64,000 nt of DNA from the NCBI RefSeq assembly GCF_004769405.1, contig NZ_RQES01000001.1, positions 124,001 through 188,000 on the forward strand. The letters run 5' to 3'. The position numbers and the translations under genes were made by a program. Shown here piece after piece: positions 34,995 through 42,048 of the stretch. The notes under the pieces are model-generated. The model searched no databases and was not told where the DNA came from. It saw only the letters and a list, made by a program, of their open reading frames with translations. This DNA is from Leptospira selangorensis (GTDB lineage Bacteria; Spirochaetota; Leptospiria; Leptospirales; Leptospiraceae). Numbering within the stretch: position 1 is the first letter of the stretch; each line of letters starts with the position of its first letter.

Positions 34995-36023
34995 ATGGAC
35001 GAGAATTTCGAACATAAAATAAGGAAGGCGATCGAAGGCGAGAAGAACGAGTTCAGTTCTTCTATCGATAAATTGTCCGATATGCTTTCCAAATCCTGGG
35101 CTCCTTCTCCTCCAAATATCTCTTTCCAAGAAATTTACGAAAAGGCCCAAGCTTCTAAAGTTATCAGCTTTAAAAAACCTTTATTATATACTATTGCTTC
35201 TGCAGCTGCGATTTTGATCGGAGCATTTGGTTTTCTTATTTTACAAAATCCTAAAGTTACTCCGGTTACGAATGAACTTGGAATATCGGTGACTAAAATT
35301 GTCGGAAAAGGATATCTATTCTCTTCCGATTCCGAAAAACTTTTGGCCTTAAACGAAGGTGAATCTGTGGGTTCGGGTCAGATCTTAAGGACCGAACCTG
35401 GATCTAAACTTTTCCTAAGCATCGCAAAGGGAGAAGGTATGATCTTGGAAGAATCCACGGAGCTCGAGATCATGAAAGAAGGAAAACAATCTTTCCGACT
35501 TCGTAATGGAAGTATCTTAGTTCATCTACACAAGAATCTCAAAAAAGATGAGTTCCGGATCGTAACCCAAACCGGCTTGGTAGAAGTTAGAGGAACAAAA
35601 TTCGAAGTACGAGAAAGTTTGAAAGAAGGAACTATAGTCTCCGTGTTAGAGGGCAGGGTAGCTGCAAAGAGTATCAGCGAACCAAACCGTGGGGAGCAAG
35701 TTTTACAGCCAGGCCAAAAGATCCGTTTGGAGACGAAGGGTTTTCAACGAACTTTCCTTTCTTCAGAAGAGCAAAAGGACCTTGGGTCTAAATTTTCAGA
35801 ACTTCATGTGGATGAGATTGCAAGAAGTTCTGAAAAATCTTTCTCCAATAAAGACGATCTGTTTAACGAATACCAAAGATTGGAGAGGGTCTTACTTTCC
35901 AATGGCGAGACGTTAGAAGGCGTGATCGTCGACATGGACGAAAATTTTATGTATTTGCAAACTCTTGAGAAGGAAATAAAGATCCAAAGAGATTCAGTTA
36001 TGGAGGTGATTCAACTTCGTTAA
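34995..36023 (+). CDS. FecR-domain membrane protein, likely partner of the ECF sigma factor
   Basis: 342 residues from the ATG at 34995 (AAGGGAAG just upstream); a TTG at 34983 would add four residues. A cytoplasmic N-terminal segment of about 60 residues (KIRKAIEGEKNEFSSSIDKL) is followed by one membrane helix (about 64-84, LLYTIASAAAILIGAFGFLI) and an extracytoplasmic FecR domain (about 105-235, with LFLSIAKGEGMILEESTELE and TQTGLVEVRGTKFEVRES). The topology is that of a FecR-type sigma regulator. The distal part (EEQKDLGSKFSELHVDE and LSNGETLEGVIVDMDENFMY) is unassigned. It is in an operon with the sigma gene, so it probably holds or activates the sigma factor on an envelope signal (inference). 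Confidence 0.82.
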   Translation: MDENFEHKIRKAIEGEKNEFSSSIDKLSDMLSKSWAPSPPNISFQEIYEKAQASKVISFKKPLLYTIASAAAILIGAFGFLILQNPKVTPVTNELGISVTKIVGKGYLFSSDSEKLLALNEGESVGSGQILRTEPGSKLFLSIAKGEGMILEESTELEIMKEGKQSFRLRNGSILVHLHKNLKKDEFRIVTQTGLVEVRGTKFEVRESLKEGTIVSVLEGRVAAKSISEPNRGEQVLQPGQKIRLETKGFQRTFLSSEEQKDLGSKFSELHVDEIARSSEKSFSNKDDLFNEYQRLERVLLSNGETLEGVIVDMDENFMYLQTLEKEIKIQRDSVMEVIQLR

Positions 36024-36086
36024 AATTGAAATATTTTTGACATGTGGAGAATTTTAAAGAAATTCTACCAAAGAAGGCTAATTCCC

Positions 36087-36650
36087 ATGTCTGAAGAAAC
36101 TGCAAACCCCTCCGCAAAGACCCCTCGTTATAAAAGACATCTTGCCAATTATCTGATCGATAAGGACTTTCAATTAAGATTCTTCTTAAATTTCTCTTTA
36201 TTGTTTATCTTCGGGTTACTTCTTACTCTCGGATTTTTATTTTGGATCCATTCTACCAAGTACGACAAAGGAGTCGTTTTCAGGCTTCGCCAAGACACCG
36301 TTAAAGTATATCAAAAGGGATTTGAGATCGTTAACGGAGAAGAGAAAGACAAGTTCGTGGAGAAGGAACTTGCTCTTCCGGACTATGATCACGGTTTAGA
36401 TCTTTTTTCGATCCAATTTAAAGGAATTCTACTATTCTCTATGTTGTATCTTCTGCTTTCCGCGATCTTTGTCTTGGTTTATTCCCATAAGATGGCCGGG
36501 CCGATCTATAATATTAAGAAGAATTTAAAATTGCTGCTGGAAGGCAAAGACGTAGATAAGATCCGGATTCGAAGTGGTGACGAGTTTCAGGATCTTGCAG
36601 ATCTTCTAAATGAGTTGATCGACAAAAAGATCCACGGTAAGAAGAATTAA
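36087..36650 (+). CDS. Two-TM protein with HAMP-like C-terminus
   Basis: 187 residues from the ATG at 36087, which has AGAAGG at a good distance; an ATG at 36042 would add 15 residues but lacks a ribosome site. Two membrane segments (about 31-52 and 112-132) enclose an extracytoplasmic loop of about 60 residues. After TM2, KMAGPIYNIKKNLKLLLEGKDVDKIRIRSGDEFQDLADLLNEL is a HAMP-like linker, and then the protein ends: there is no output domain. It follows the FecR gene by 63 bp and may pass envelope signals to another protein by dimerisation. Function inferred only. Confidence 0.7.
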   Translation: MSEETANPSAKTPRYKRHLANYLIDKDFQLRFFLNFSLLFIFGLLLTLGFLFWIHSTKYDKGVVFRLRQDTVKVYQKGFEIVNGEEKDKFVEKELALPDYDHGLDLFSIQFKGILLFSMLYLLLSAIFVLVYSHKMAGPIYNIKKNLKLLLEGKDVDKIRIRSGDEFQDLADLLNELIDKKIHGKKN

Positions 36651-36662
36651 TAATGGGGATTT

Positions 36663-36677
36663 TGTAGTATCTTCGAC
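36663..36677 (-). repeat. Dispersed 15-bp motif (copy 6)
   Basis: TGTAGTATCTTCGAC, the reverse complement of the exact consensus, lies between the HAMP-like gene and the DNA methyltransferase gene. Its exact inverted partner is at 37606 inside the 3' part of the methyltransferase gene. Confidence 0.85.
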
Positions 36678-36751
36678 TATCCTTCTTCATATCTTCGTTT
36701 TCTAAATTTGAATAGCCAATTTAGAGTGCTCTTGAAACATGCGGAACGTGT

Positions 36752-37834
36752 ATGAAGGAAATACTCGTTCCGGAAACTTCTCATATATTATATAATTCCG
36801 ATTCGAGAAAAATGGATAAGCTTTCGGACGAAAGCGTTAATCTCGTATTAACCTCACCTCCTTATCCCATGGTAGAAATGTGGGATGATCTCTTTAAAAG
36901 TTGGGACAAAAATACCAAGAATGCTCTTGCTAAGAACTTAGGGAGCGAAGCCTTCGAGGCAATGCATTTGCAATTGGACAAGGTCTGGAGAGAATGTTTT
37001 CGAGTTTTGAAGGAGGGCGGAACCCTACTCGTCAATATAGGAGATGCTACTCGAAGTATTGGGGGAGAATTCAGTTTATTTTCGAACCACTCTCGGATTT
37101 TGCAGGCTTGTCGTAACTTCGGCTTCACTTCTTTACCGGATATTCTTTGGAGAAAACAAACTAATTCCCCAACTAAGTTTATGGGTTCTGGGATGTATCC
37201 AGTAGGCGCCTATGTTACCTATGAGCATGAGTATATTCTAATCTTTCGGAAAGGGGGACTGAGGAAGTATTCTAAATCTGAGACGGAGATCCGACGAAAT
37301 AGCGCCTTTTTCTGGGAAGAAAGAAATGTTTGGTTTTCAGATGTCTGGGACTTAAAGGGGGAAAGACAGATTTTTAAAGATGTCGGAGCTTCCCGGGAAC
37401 GGACTGCGGCATTCCCTTTGGATTTTGCCTATCGATTGGTGAATATGTTTTCCATAAAGGGTGATACAGTCTTAGACCCATTTTTGGGAACGGGTACCAC
37501 ATCATTAGCGGCTCTTCTTTCTTCTAGAAATAGCGTCGGATACGATGTAGATCAGGGAATTCTTGAAATTGCGAGAAAGAAGCTGCTTGCTGCAGTGAAT
37601 GTTTCGTCGAAGATACTACAAAATAGACTACAAAGTCATCTTGATTTCATTTCGGATAGGAAAAAACAGAAGAAAGAAATTTCACATAAAAATAAATATT
37701 ATGGATTTCCAGTAATTACTTCTCAGGAGACAGAATTGACCTTTGAATCAGTAGATTCTTCATTTGAAAGTGAACATTTTTCCTTGAAAGCTCGTTATTC
37801 TCAATATAATCTGCAAAATTCTTCCAAAAAGTAA
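36752..37834 (+). CDS. Solitary beta-class DNA methyltransferase (N4-cytosine or N6-adenine)
   Basis: 360 residues. The catalytic motif IV comes first (VLTSPPYPMVEMWDD, residues about 30-45), and the SAM motif I is near the C-terminus (VLDPFLGTGTTSLAAL, about 239-254) followed by GYDVDQGILEIARKKL. This order defines the beta group; TSPPY is common in N4-cytosine enzymes but also occurs in N6-adenine ones. No restriction endonuclease gene is adjacent, so it may be an orphan methylase with a regulatory role or part of a decayed system. The last 75 residues (SSKILQNRLQSHLDFI onward) look non-conserved. A copy of the 15-bp dispersed motif forms part of this tail, with its exact inverted partner upstream of the gene. 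Confidence 0.88.
   Translation: MKEILVPETSHILYNSDSRKMDKLSDESVNLVLTSPPYPMVEMWDDLFKSWDKNTKNALAKNLGSEAFEAMHLQLDKVWRECFRVLKEGGTLLVNIGDATRSIGGEFSLFSNHSRILQACRNFGFTSLPDILWRKQTNSPTKFMGSGMYPVGAYVTYEHEYILIFRKGGLRKYSKSETEIRRNSAFFWEERNVWFSDVWDLKGERQIFKDVGASRERTAAFPLDFAYRLVNMFSIKGDTVLDPFLGTGTTSLAALLSSRNSVGYDVDQGILEIARKKLLAAVNVSSKILQNRLQSHLDFISDRKKQKKEISHKNKYYGFPVITSQETELTFESVDSSFESEHFSLKARYSQYNLQNSSKK
37606..37620 (+). repeat. Dispersed 15-bp motif (copy 7), inside the DNA methyltransferase gene
   Basis: GTCGAAGATACTACA, exact consensus, encodes part of the segment SSKILQN beyond the conserved SAM-binding core. It is the perfect inverted partner of copy 6 at 36663, so the two enclose most of the methyltransferase gene. 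Confidence 0.85.
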
Positions 37835-37919
37835 GTTTCAAATTGTTGCTATTCTAATGGATCTATTAGATCTTATTACAACTTTATAGAATAAATTAGT
37901 GTGATAGGAAAACCCTCTT

Positions 37920-38654
37920 ATGAAAAACCGAGCACTTGTATTTGCCTTCATCATTTTTGCTACTTTAATTTCTTCGCCCTCTTCTTTATTCGCTGAAGAA
38001 GAAATTGCGATCGTGCTTTTCATCGTGGGAGACGTTTCCGGCATTCAAGATGGAAAAAAGATAAGTCTCAAGAAAAATTCGATCTTAAAAAAGCAGGATG
38101 AACTTGAAACGAAAGAGGGGAAAGTCGATCTTCAGATTGGTCCTTCCGTTGTTGTTCGCATCGCTGCTTTCACGAAAGTTAAAATTGCTGAGCTGAGTTC
38201 CGACAAAAAGTCGAATAAATCAAAATTAGAACTCGTTTCCGGCAAGGTATTTGCTCGAGTAGATAAAGGATCTAAGAAAGAAGATTTTACAATCACTGCA
38301 CCTTCTTACAACGCCGGTGTTCGAGGAACACAGTTTGTAGTTTGCGAAGAGAATGAAGTTCAGCGTAAAGAAAATCCTGATCACGAAGATTCCGATGTGC
38401 CAAATGGAATCTTTGTGAAAGAAGGGGAAGTCGGAGTTACTACAGAAAATGGAAAGAATTTTCCGCTAAAACGGGATGAAGAAGCTGTCGTATCTCCTCA
38501 AGGTCTTCTGAAGCAGCCTTTGGAAGAATTTATGCGTGAGAAAATGAAGATTTTAGATGGCTTTAAAAAGATTATGGAAGAGAATTACAAAATTCTTCGC
38601 GACCAAAAACTTCAGAATCAAGAATTATTAAATCAAACTAAGCAGGATATATAA
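37920..38654 (+). CDS. Exported FecR-domain protein
   Basis: 244 residues with a cleavable signal peptide (MKNRALVFAFIIFATLISSP then LFAEEE). The FecR domain covers about 30-190: GDVSGIQDGKKISLKKNSIL, VRIAAFTKVKIAEL, ELVSGKVFARVDKG and the diagnostic TITAPSYNAGVRGTQFVV. Unlike the FecR protein at 34995-36023 it has no membrane anchor or sigma-binding N-terminus, so it probably works as a free periplasmic FecR domain. A C-terminal charged helix (residues about 200-244, rich in Lys, Glu and Gln) may form a coiled coil. It has its own upstream gap of 85 bp. Its stop lies within a small hairpin (38641-38665) next to dispersed motif copy 8. Confidence 0.85.
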   Translation: MKNRALVFAFIIFATLISSPSSLFAEEEIAIVLFIVGDVSGIQDGKKISLKKNSILKKQDELETKEGKVDLQIGPSVVVRIAAFTKVKIAELSSDKKSNKSKLELVSGKVFARVDKGSKKEDFTITAPSYNAGVRGTQFVVCEENEVQRKENPDHEDSDVPNGIFVKEGEVGVTTENGKNFPLKRDEEAVVSPQGLLKQPLEEFMREKMKILDGFKKIMEENYKILRDQKLQNQELLNQTKQDI

Positions 38655-38664
38655 TTTGTCCTGC

Positions 38665-38678
38665 TGTAGTAACTTCGA
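38665..38678 (-). repeat. Dispersed 15-bp motif (copy 8, last base different)
   Basis: TGTAGTAACTTCGA followed by A instead of C. It begins at the last base of a hairpin AGCAGGA (38641-38647) / TCCTGCT (38659-38665) at the 3' end of the FecR gene, so the motif sits where a transcript end would be expected. Confidence 0.75.
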
Positions 38679-38716
38679 AAAATAAGAAAAATAAAAATCC
38701 TCACGCACTAACTCAA

Positions 38717-38760
38717 ATTTTGGAAACGGGAAGAGTATGAATTCTACCGTTTTCCAAAAT
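38717..38760 (+). promoter_or_regulatory. 13-bp inverted repeat enclosing the start codon of the DUF1564 gene
   Basis: ATTTTGGAAACGG (38717-38729) pairs with CCGTTTTCCAAAAT (38747-38760) with one bulged T. The 17-base loop holds GAAGAG and the ATG at 38737. In RNA this would hold the ribosome-binding site and start codon in a hairpin loop; in DNA it is a large dyad suited to autoregulation by a DNA-binding protein. Confidence 0.7.
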
Positions 38761-39267
38761 GAGAAACTTAAACGAAAGGCAAAGATTGTTAAGAATCCTT
38801 ATCCTTCTACGGCATTGATTCCAGAAAGGTTGTGGAGAAAAGTGCCCGTCGATTGCAGACGAAACTTTCCTCGATACTTGCAGCGTTTGCAGGAAAAGTA
38901 TGGTTTATTGCTTCAGTCTCAGAGATATATGGGAAGAAATCCGCTCAGAACCTCTTTTCAGGCGAAAGGCCAAAATCTAGTTCGCCACAGTTATCGTCCG
39001 AAAGAAGAAAATTACCAAGAACTAAGAAATGTGGCTCTCGCGCACGGCGTTTCAATGAATTATATAATCGTGTTAATGATTCATTGGGAATCACTTGAAG
39101 TAGATGAGAGAATTCTTTCTCACTTTTGGCGAAATCGAAAACCGCCCACTTCAAGGATTTTAGATATTCGTCGTATTTTAAATTTAGAAACCAAAGAGGT
39201 CCGAATCATTTTAGTGGGATGGCCTCGGAAATTTACCCTCGAACGAGGATCTCCGCAGTGGAGTTAG
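38737..39267 (+). CDS. DUF1564-family protein (Leptospira-specific)
   Basis: 176 residues, basic, no membrane segment. The arrangement TALIPERLWRKVPVDCRRNFPRYLQRLQEKYG, then an Arg/Lys-rich centre and LRNVALAHGVSMNYIIVLMIHWE, matches the DUF1564 pattern I know from Leptospira (LLIPE...RYP...LPKR...LLxxY, then LAxxHGVSRCFLFNYLLWLE). The family is of unknown function and usually present in many copies per genome. High basicity and the helix-turn-helix-like AHGVSMNYIIVLMIHW suggest DNA or RNA binding (inference). Its start codon lies in the loop of a 13-bp inverted repeat, consistent with self-control. It is flanked by copies of the dispersed motif on the upstream side only. Confidence 0.75.
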   Translation: MNSTVFQNEKLKRKAKIVKNPYPSTALIPERLWRKVPVDCRRNFPRYLQRLQEKYGLLLQSQRYMGRNPLRTSFQAKGQNLVRHSYRPKEENYQELRNVALAHGVSMNYIIVLMIHWESLEVDERILSHFWRNRKPPTSRILDIRRILNLETKEVRIILVGWPRKFTLERGSPQWS

Positions 39268-39339
39268 TTTTGGTATCTTCTGACCTTGATATATAGGACA
39301 TAATTATCAGGGGAATAGTGATGATTTTTGCTTGAAGAA

Positions 39340-39355
39340 ATCAAGATATCTTGAT
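39340..39355. promoter_or_regulatory. 16-bp palindrome, probable operator of the methyl-cycle operon
   Basis: ATCAAGATATCTTGAT is a perfect palindrome 22 bp before the ATG of an ArsR-family fusion regulator; ATATCTTG continues just beyond it. The length and ATCAAG/CTTGAT half-sites are of the kind bound by ArsR-family repressors such as SahR, which respond to S-adenosylhomocysteine (recollection of the family). Autoregulation is the natural inference. Confidence 0.65.
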
Positions 39356-39377
39356 ATCTTGTGAGAAGGCTTTGAAA

Positions 39378-40418
39378 ATGTCGCTAAAGGATATGTCTTT
39401 AGAAAGAGAATCTGTCGAAACTTACGCAGATTCAATACTTGTTCCGCCTTCTTCAGTAAAGGGGGCTTTTCAGGATCGAGATATTCTGCTCGCGATAAAG
39501 GCATTATCTGATGAAACCCGCATTCGGGTTCTTCGAATACTCTCCATTGCACCTCTCAACGTCCAAGAGATAACAGAAGTTCTGGATATGGGCCAATCCA
39601 GGATCTCTCGACATTTAAAGATATTGGCAGATGCCGGATTTTTGACATCCCAACGCGAAGGCTCTTGGGTATATTACAGTCCTAAGGTTTCGAATGATGA
39701 CTCGCAGGATTTTTCAGCGAGATTTCATACACTTCTTCTGGATTTTGAAAAGAACCTTCCTTATTCAGAACAAGATTTAGTTAAGACGAAAGATATTCTC
39801 AAACAGAGAGACCTGAAAAGATCAAAATACTTCGATGATGTGGCCCAAAATTGGGAAAGCATTCAAAGCGATGTTTTGGATCCAGTTCTATATCGGAATA
39901 AGATCCTAGATTTACTTCCGGAGCATTCTAGTCGGATCTTAGACCTTGGATGTGGTCCTGGTGGTTTAATTCCTTATTTATTAATGAAGAGCCAGGAAGT
40001 TATTGGGATCGATTCTTCTGAAAAAATGATTAAAGAGGCGAAGAGTTCCTTTTTAAATAACTCCCAAGTCCATTTGCTTACGTCCGAGATTGAAACTCTG
40101 CCTGAAAATTTGATCCAGTCTGCTGATTCTGTCGTAGCTTCGATGGTCCTACACCACCTTTCCAATCCGCCTCAGGCTATGAAAGAAATACATAAAGTTC
40201 TAAAGGACGATGGCACTTTCATTATCGTAGACCTGAAGAAACATAACCAAGAAATCATGCGCGATAATTTCGCCGACCTATGGCTCGGATTCGAGTCGGA
40301 ACTTCTCACAGATTGGCTGAACCACACCGGCTTCAGCCTTGAATCCATCGAAGAAGTGGAATCTCAGAAATACTTCAAAGTATTAATAATTAAAGCTAAG
40401 AAAAGAGGAGGACTTTAA
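39378..40418 (+). CDS. ArsR-type HTH regulator fused to a SAM-dependent methyltransferase, SahR-like
   Basis: 346 residues from the ATG at 39378 (AGAAGG 8 bases before); a TTG at 39351 is possible but lies in the palindrome. The N-terminal winged helix (about 30-105) shows [40 protein letters not shown] and GSWVYYSP. The C-terminal methyltransferase (about 150-345) has motif [17 protein letters not shown] and [20 protein letters not shown]. Fusion regulators of this type are linked to methionine-cycle genes, and the SAM/SAH-binding domain probably senses SAH or SAM. The stop shares one base with the ATG of ahcY, so the regulator is coupled to the enzyme that removes SAH. True methyl transfer may no longer be needed. 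Confidence 0.88.
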   Translation: MSLKDMSLERESVETYADSILVPPSSVKGAFQDRDILLAIKALSDETRIRVLRILSIAPLNVQEITEVLDMGQSRISRHLKILADAGFLTSQREGSWVYYSPKVSNDDSQDFSARFHTLLLDFEKNLPYSEQDLVKTKDILKQRDLKRSKYFDDVAQNWESIQSDVLDPVLYRNKILDLLPEHSSRILDLGCGPGGLIPYLLMKSQEVIGIDSSEKMIKEAKSSFLNNSQVHLLTSEIETLPENLIQSADSVVASMVLHHLSNPPQAMKEIHKVLKDDGTFIIVDLKKHNQEIMRDNFADLWLGFESELLTDWLNHTGFSLESIEEVESQKYFKVLIIKAKKRGGL

Positions 40419-41731
40419 TGTCCGCTACAATACAAGAAAAAGGTTTAAAATATAAGGTTAAAGACATTTCTCTCGCGGACTGGGGTCGCGAAGAAATCAT
40501 TCTGGCTGAAAAAGAAATGCCGGGTCTGATGTCCCTACGCAAAGAATATAAGGGGAAACAACCTCTGAAAGGCGCGCGTATCGCTGGTTCCCTTCACATG
40601 ACTATCCAAACTGCAGTTCTGATCGAAACTCTAACTGAGCTTGGAGCAGAAGTTCGTTGGTCTTCTTGTAATATCTTCTCCACTCAAGACCATGCAGCAG
40701 CTGCTATCGCAAAAACTGGAGTTCCTGTGTTTGCTTGGAAAGGCGAAACTGAAGAAGAATACTGGTGGTGTGTAGAACAAACTATCTTCTTCGACGGTGG
40801 AAAAGGTCCGAACATGATCTTGGACGACGGTGGCGACCTAACCATGTATGTTCATGAGAAATATCCTCAACTTCTCGCGGAGATCAAAGGAGTTTCTGAA
40901 GAAACTACTACAGGAGTAAAAGGTCTCGAAAAACTCCTCAAAAAAGGAGAATTGAAACTTCCTGCGATCAACGTGAACGATTCCGTTACTAAATCCAAAT
41001 TCGACAACTTATACGGTTGTAGAGAATCATTAGCAGACGGTATCAAACGTGCAACTGACGTGATGCTTGCTGGAAAAGTGGCTCTTGTTTGTGGATACGG
41101 AGACGTTGGAAAGGGTTCTGCTGCTTCTTTACGCAATTTTGGTGCTCGCGTGATTGTTACTGAGATCGACCCAATTTGTGCTCTTCAAGCAGTAATGGAA
41201 GGATACCAAGTTCTAAGGGTAGAAGACGCGATCGAATTTACTGATATTGTAGTAACTGCGACCGGAAACGACGACATTATTTCCCTTGAACACATGAAAG
41301 CCATGAAAGACGGCGCGATCCTTTGCAATATTGGACACTTCGACACTGAGATCCAAATGTCTAGATTGAACGGTGAGAAGGGCGTAGTTAAGAAGGAAAT
41401 CAAACCTCAGGTGGACAAATATACTTTCGAGAATGGTAGATCTATTATCGTTCTTGCAGAGGGTCGTTTAGTGAACCTGGGTTGCGCAACTGGTCACCCA
41501 TCTTTCGTAATGTCCTGTTCTTTCACGAACCAAGTATTGGCTCAGATCGAACTTTGGAACAATAAGTACGAGATCGGTGTCTATAGATTACCTAAACAAT
41601 TAGATGAGAAAGTTGCAGCGTTACATTTGGAGCAATTAGGAGTTCGCCTAACCACATTAAACGCTAAACAAGCTGAGTATATCGGAGTACCGGTAGAAGG
41701 TCCGTATAAACCGGAACACTACCGCTATTAA
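40418..41731 (+). CDS. ahcY: Adenosylhomocysteinase (S-adenosylhomocysteine hydrolase)
   Basis: 437 residues, the usual length. It splits S-adenosylhomocysteine into adenosine and homocysteine with bound NAD. Signatures: [21 protein letters not shown] near residue 50, [17 protein letters not shown], the NAD-binding [17 protein letters not shown] near 226, [28 protein letters not shown] and the C-terminal KPEHYRY, which closes the active site. A strong Shine-Dalgarno (AGAGGAGGA) lies before the ATG. It is the second gene of the methyl-cycle operon; its product homocysteine is the substrate of MetH encoded two genes downstream. Confidence 0.98.
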   Translation: MSATIQEKGLKYKVKDISLADWGREEIILAEKEMPGLMSLRKEYKGKQPLKGARIAGSLHMTIQTAVLIETLTELGAEVRWSSCNIFSTQDHAAAAIAKTGVPVFAWKGETEEEYWWCVEQTIFFDGGKGPNMILDDGGDLTMYVHEKYPQLLAEIKGVSEETTTGVKGLEKLLKKGELKLPAINVNDSVTKSKFDNLYGCRESLADGIKRATDVMLAGKVALVCGYGDVGKGSAASLRNFGARVIVTEIDPICALQAVMEGYQVLRVEDAIEFTDIVVTATGNDDIISLEHMKAMKDGAILCNIGHFDTEIQMSRLNGEKGVVKKEIKPQVDKYTFENGRSIIVLAEGRLVNLGCATGHPSFVMSCSFTNQVLAQIELWNNKYEIGVYRLPKQLDEKVAALHLEQLGVRLTTLNAKQAEYIGVPVEGPYKPEHYRY

Positions 41732-41748
41732 TTGATAAAGGAGAGGTC

Positions 41749-42048
41749 GTGGCATACGTAGTAACTGAACCCTGCGTAGGGTGTAAAATTACTTACTGTG
41801 CCGCTTCCTGTCCTGTGGAAGCTTTCCGAGAAGGAAAGGACTACTTAGTTATAGATCCGGACATTTGCATCAATTGTAATGATTGTTTGAGAGAATGTCC
41901 GGTGAATGCCATCTTTCCGGAGGATGAGGTGCCGGTGATATGGAAAGATTGGATCGTTTTGAACGCAAAAGAATCGAAAACGTTACCGATGATCAATGAT
42001 CTTAAAAAACCTCTTTTAGATAAAAACTGCAATATTAAAGAATTATGA
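41749..42048 (+). CDS. FdxA-like two-cluster ferredoxin
   Basis: 99 residues, GTG start with AAAGGAGAG before it. Two iron-sulfur clusters are predicted: [14 protein letters not shown] (Cys 9, 12, 17, 21) and [12 protein letters not shown] (Cys 40, 43, 46, 50). The frame and the tail resemble seven-iron ferredoxins (FdxA), but the extra Cys at position 24-25 of typical FdxA is Ala here. The tail ([23 protein letters not shown]) fits FdxA. Placed between ahcY and metH, with the metH ATG overlapping its stop (ATGA), it may deliver the electron that reactivates oxidised cob(II)alamin in MetH (inference). Confidence 0.88.
   Translation: MAYVVTEPCVGCKITYCAASCPVEAFREGKDYLVIDPDICINCNDCLRECPVNAIFPEDEVPVIWKDWIVLNAKESKTLPMINDLKKPLLDKNCNIKEL

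Noticed and set aside
36752..37834. Restriction-modification system
   Set aside because: No endonuclease or specificity gene adjacent; treated as a solitary methylase.
38430..38444. Near-copy of the dispersed motif (GTCGGAGTTACTACA) in the FecR gene
   Set aside because: It encodes the natural FecR segment EVGVTT in frame and differs at one base; more likely coincidence than a repeat copy.
38832..39098. Second open frame inside the DUF1564 gene
   Set aside because: Shadow of the recognised gene in another frame; no independent start signals or motif.
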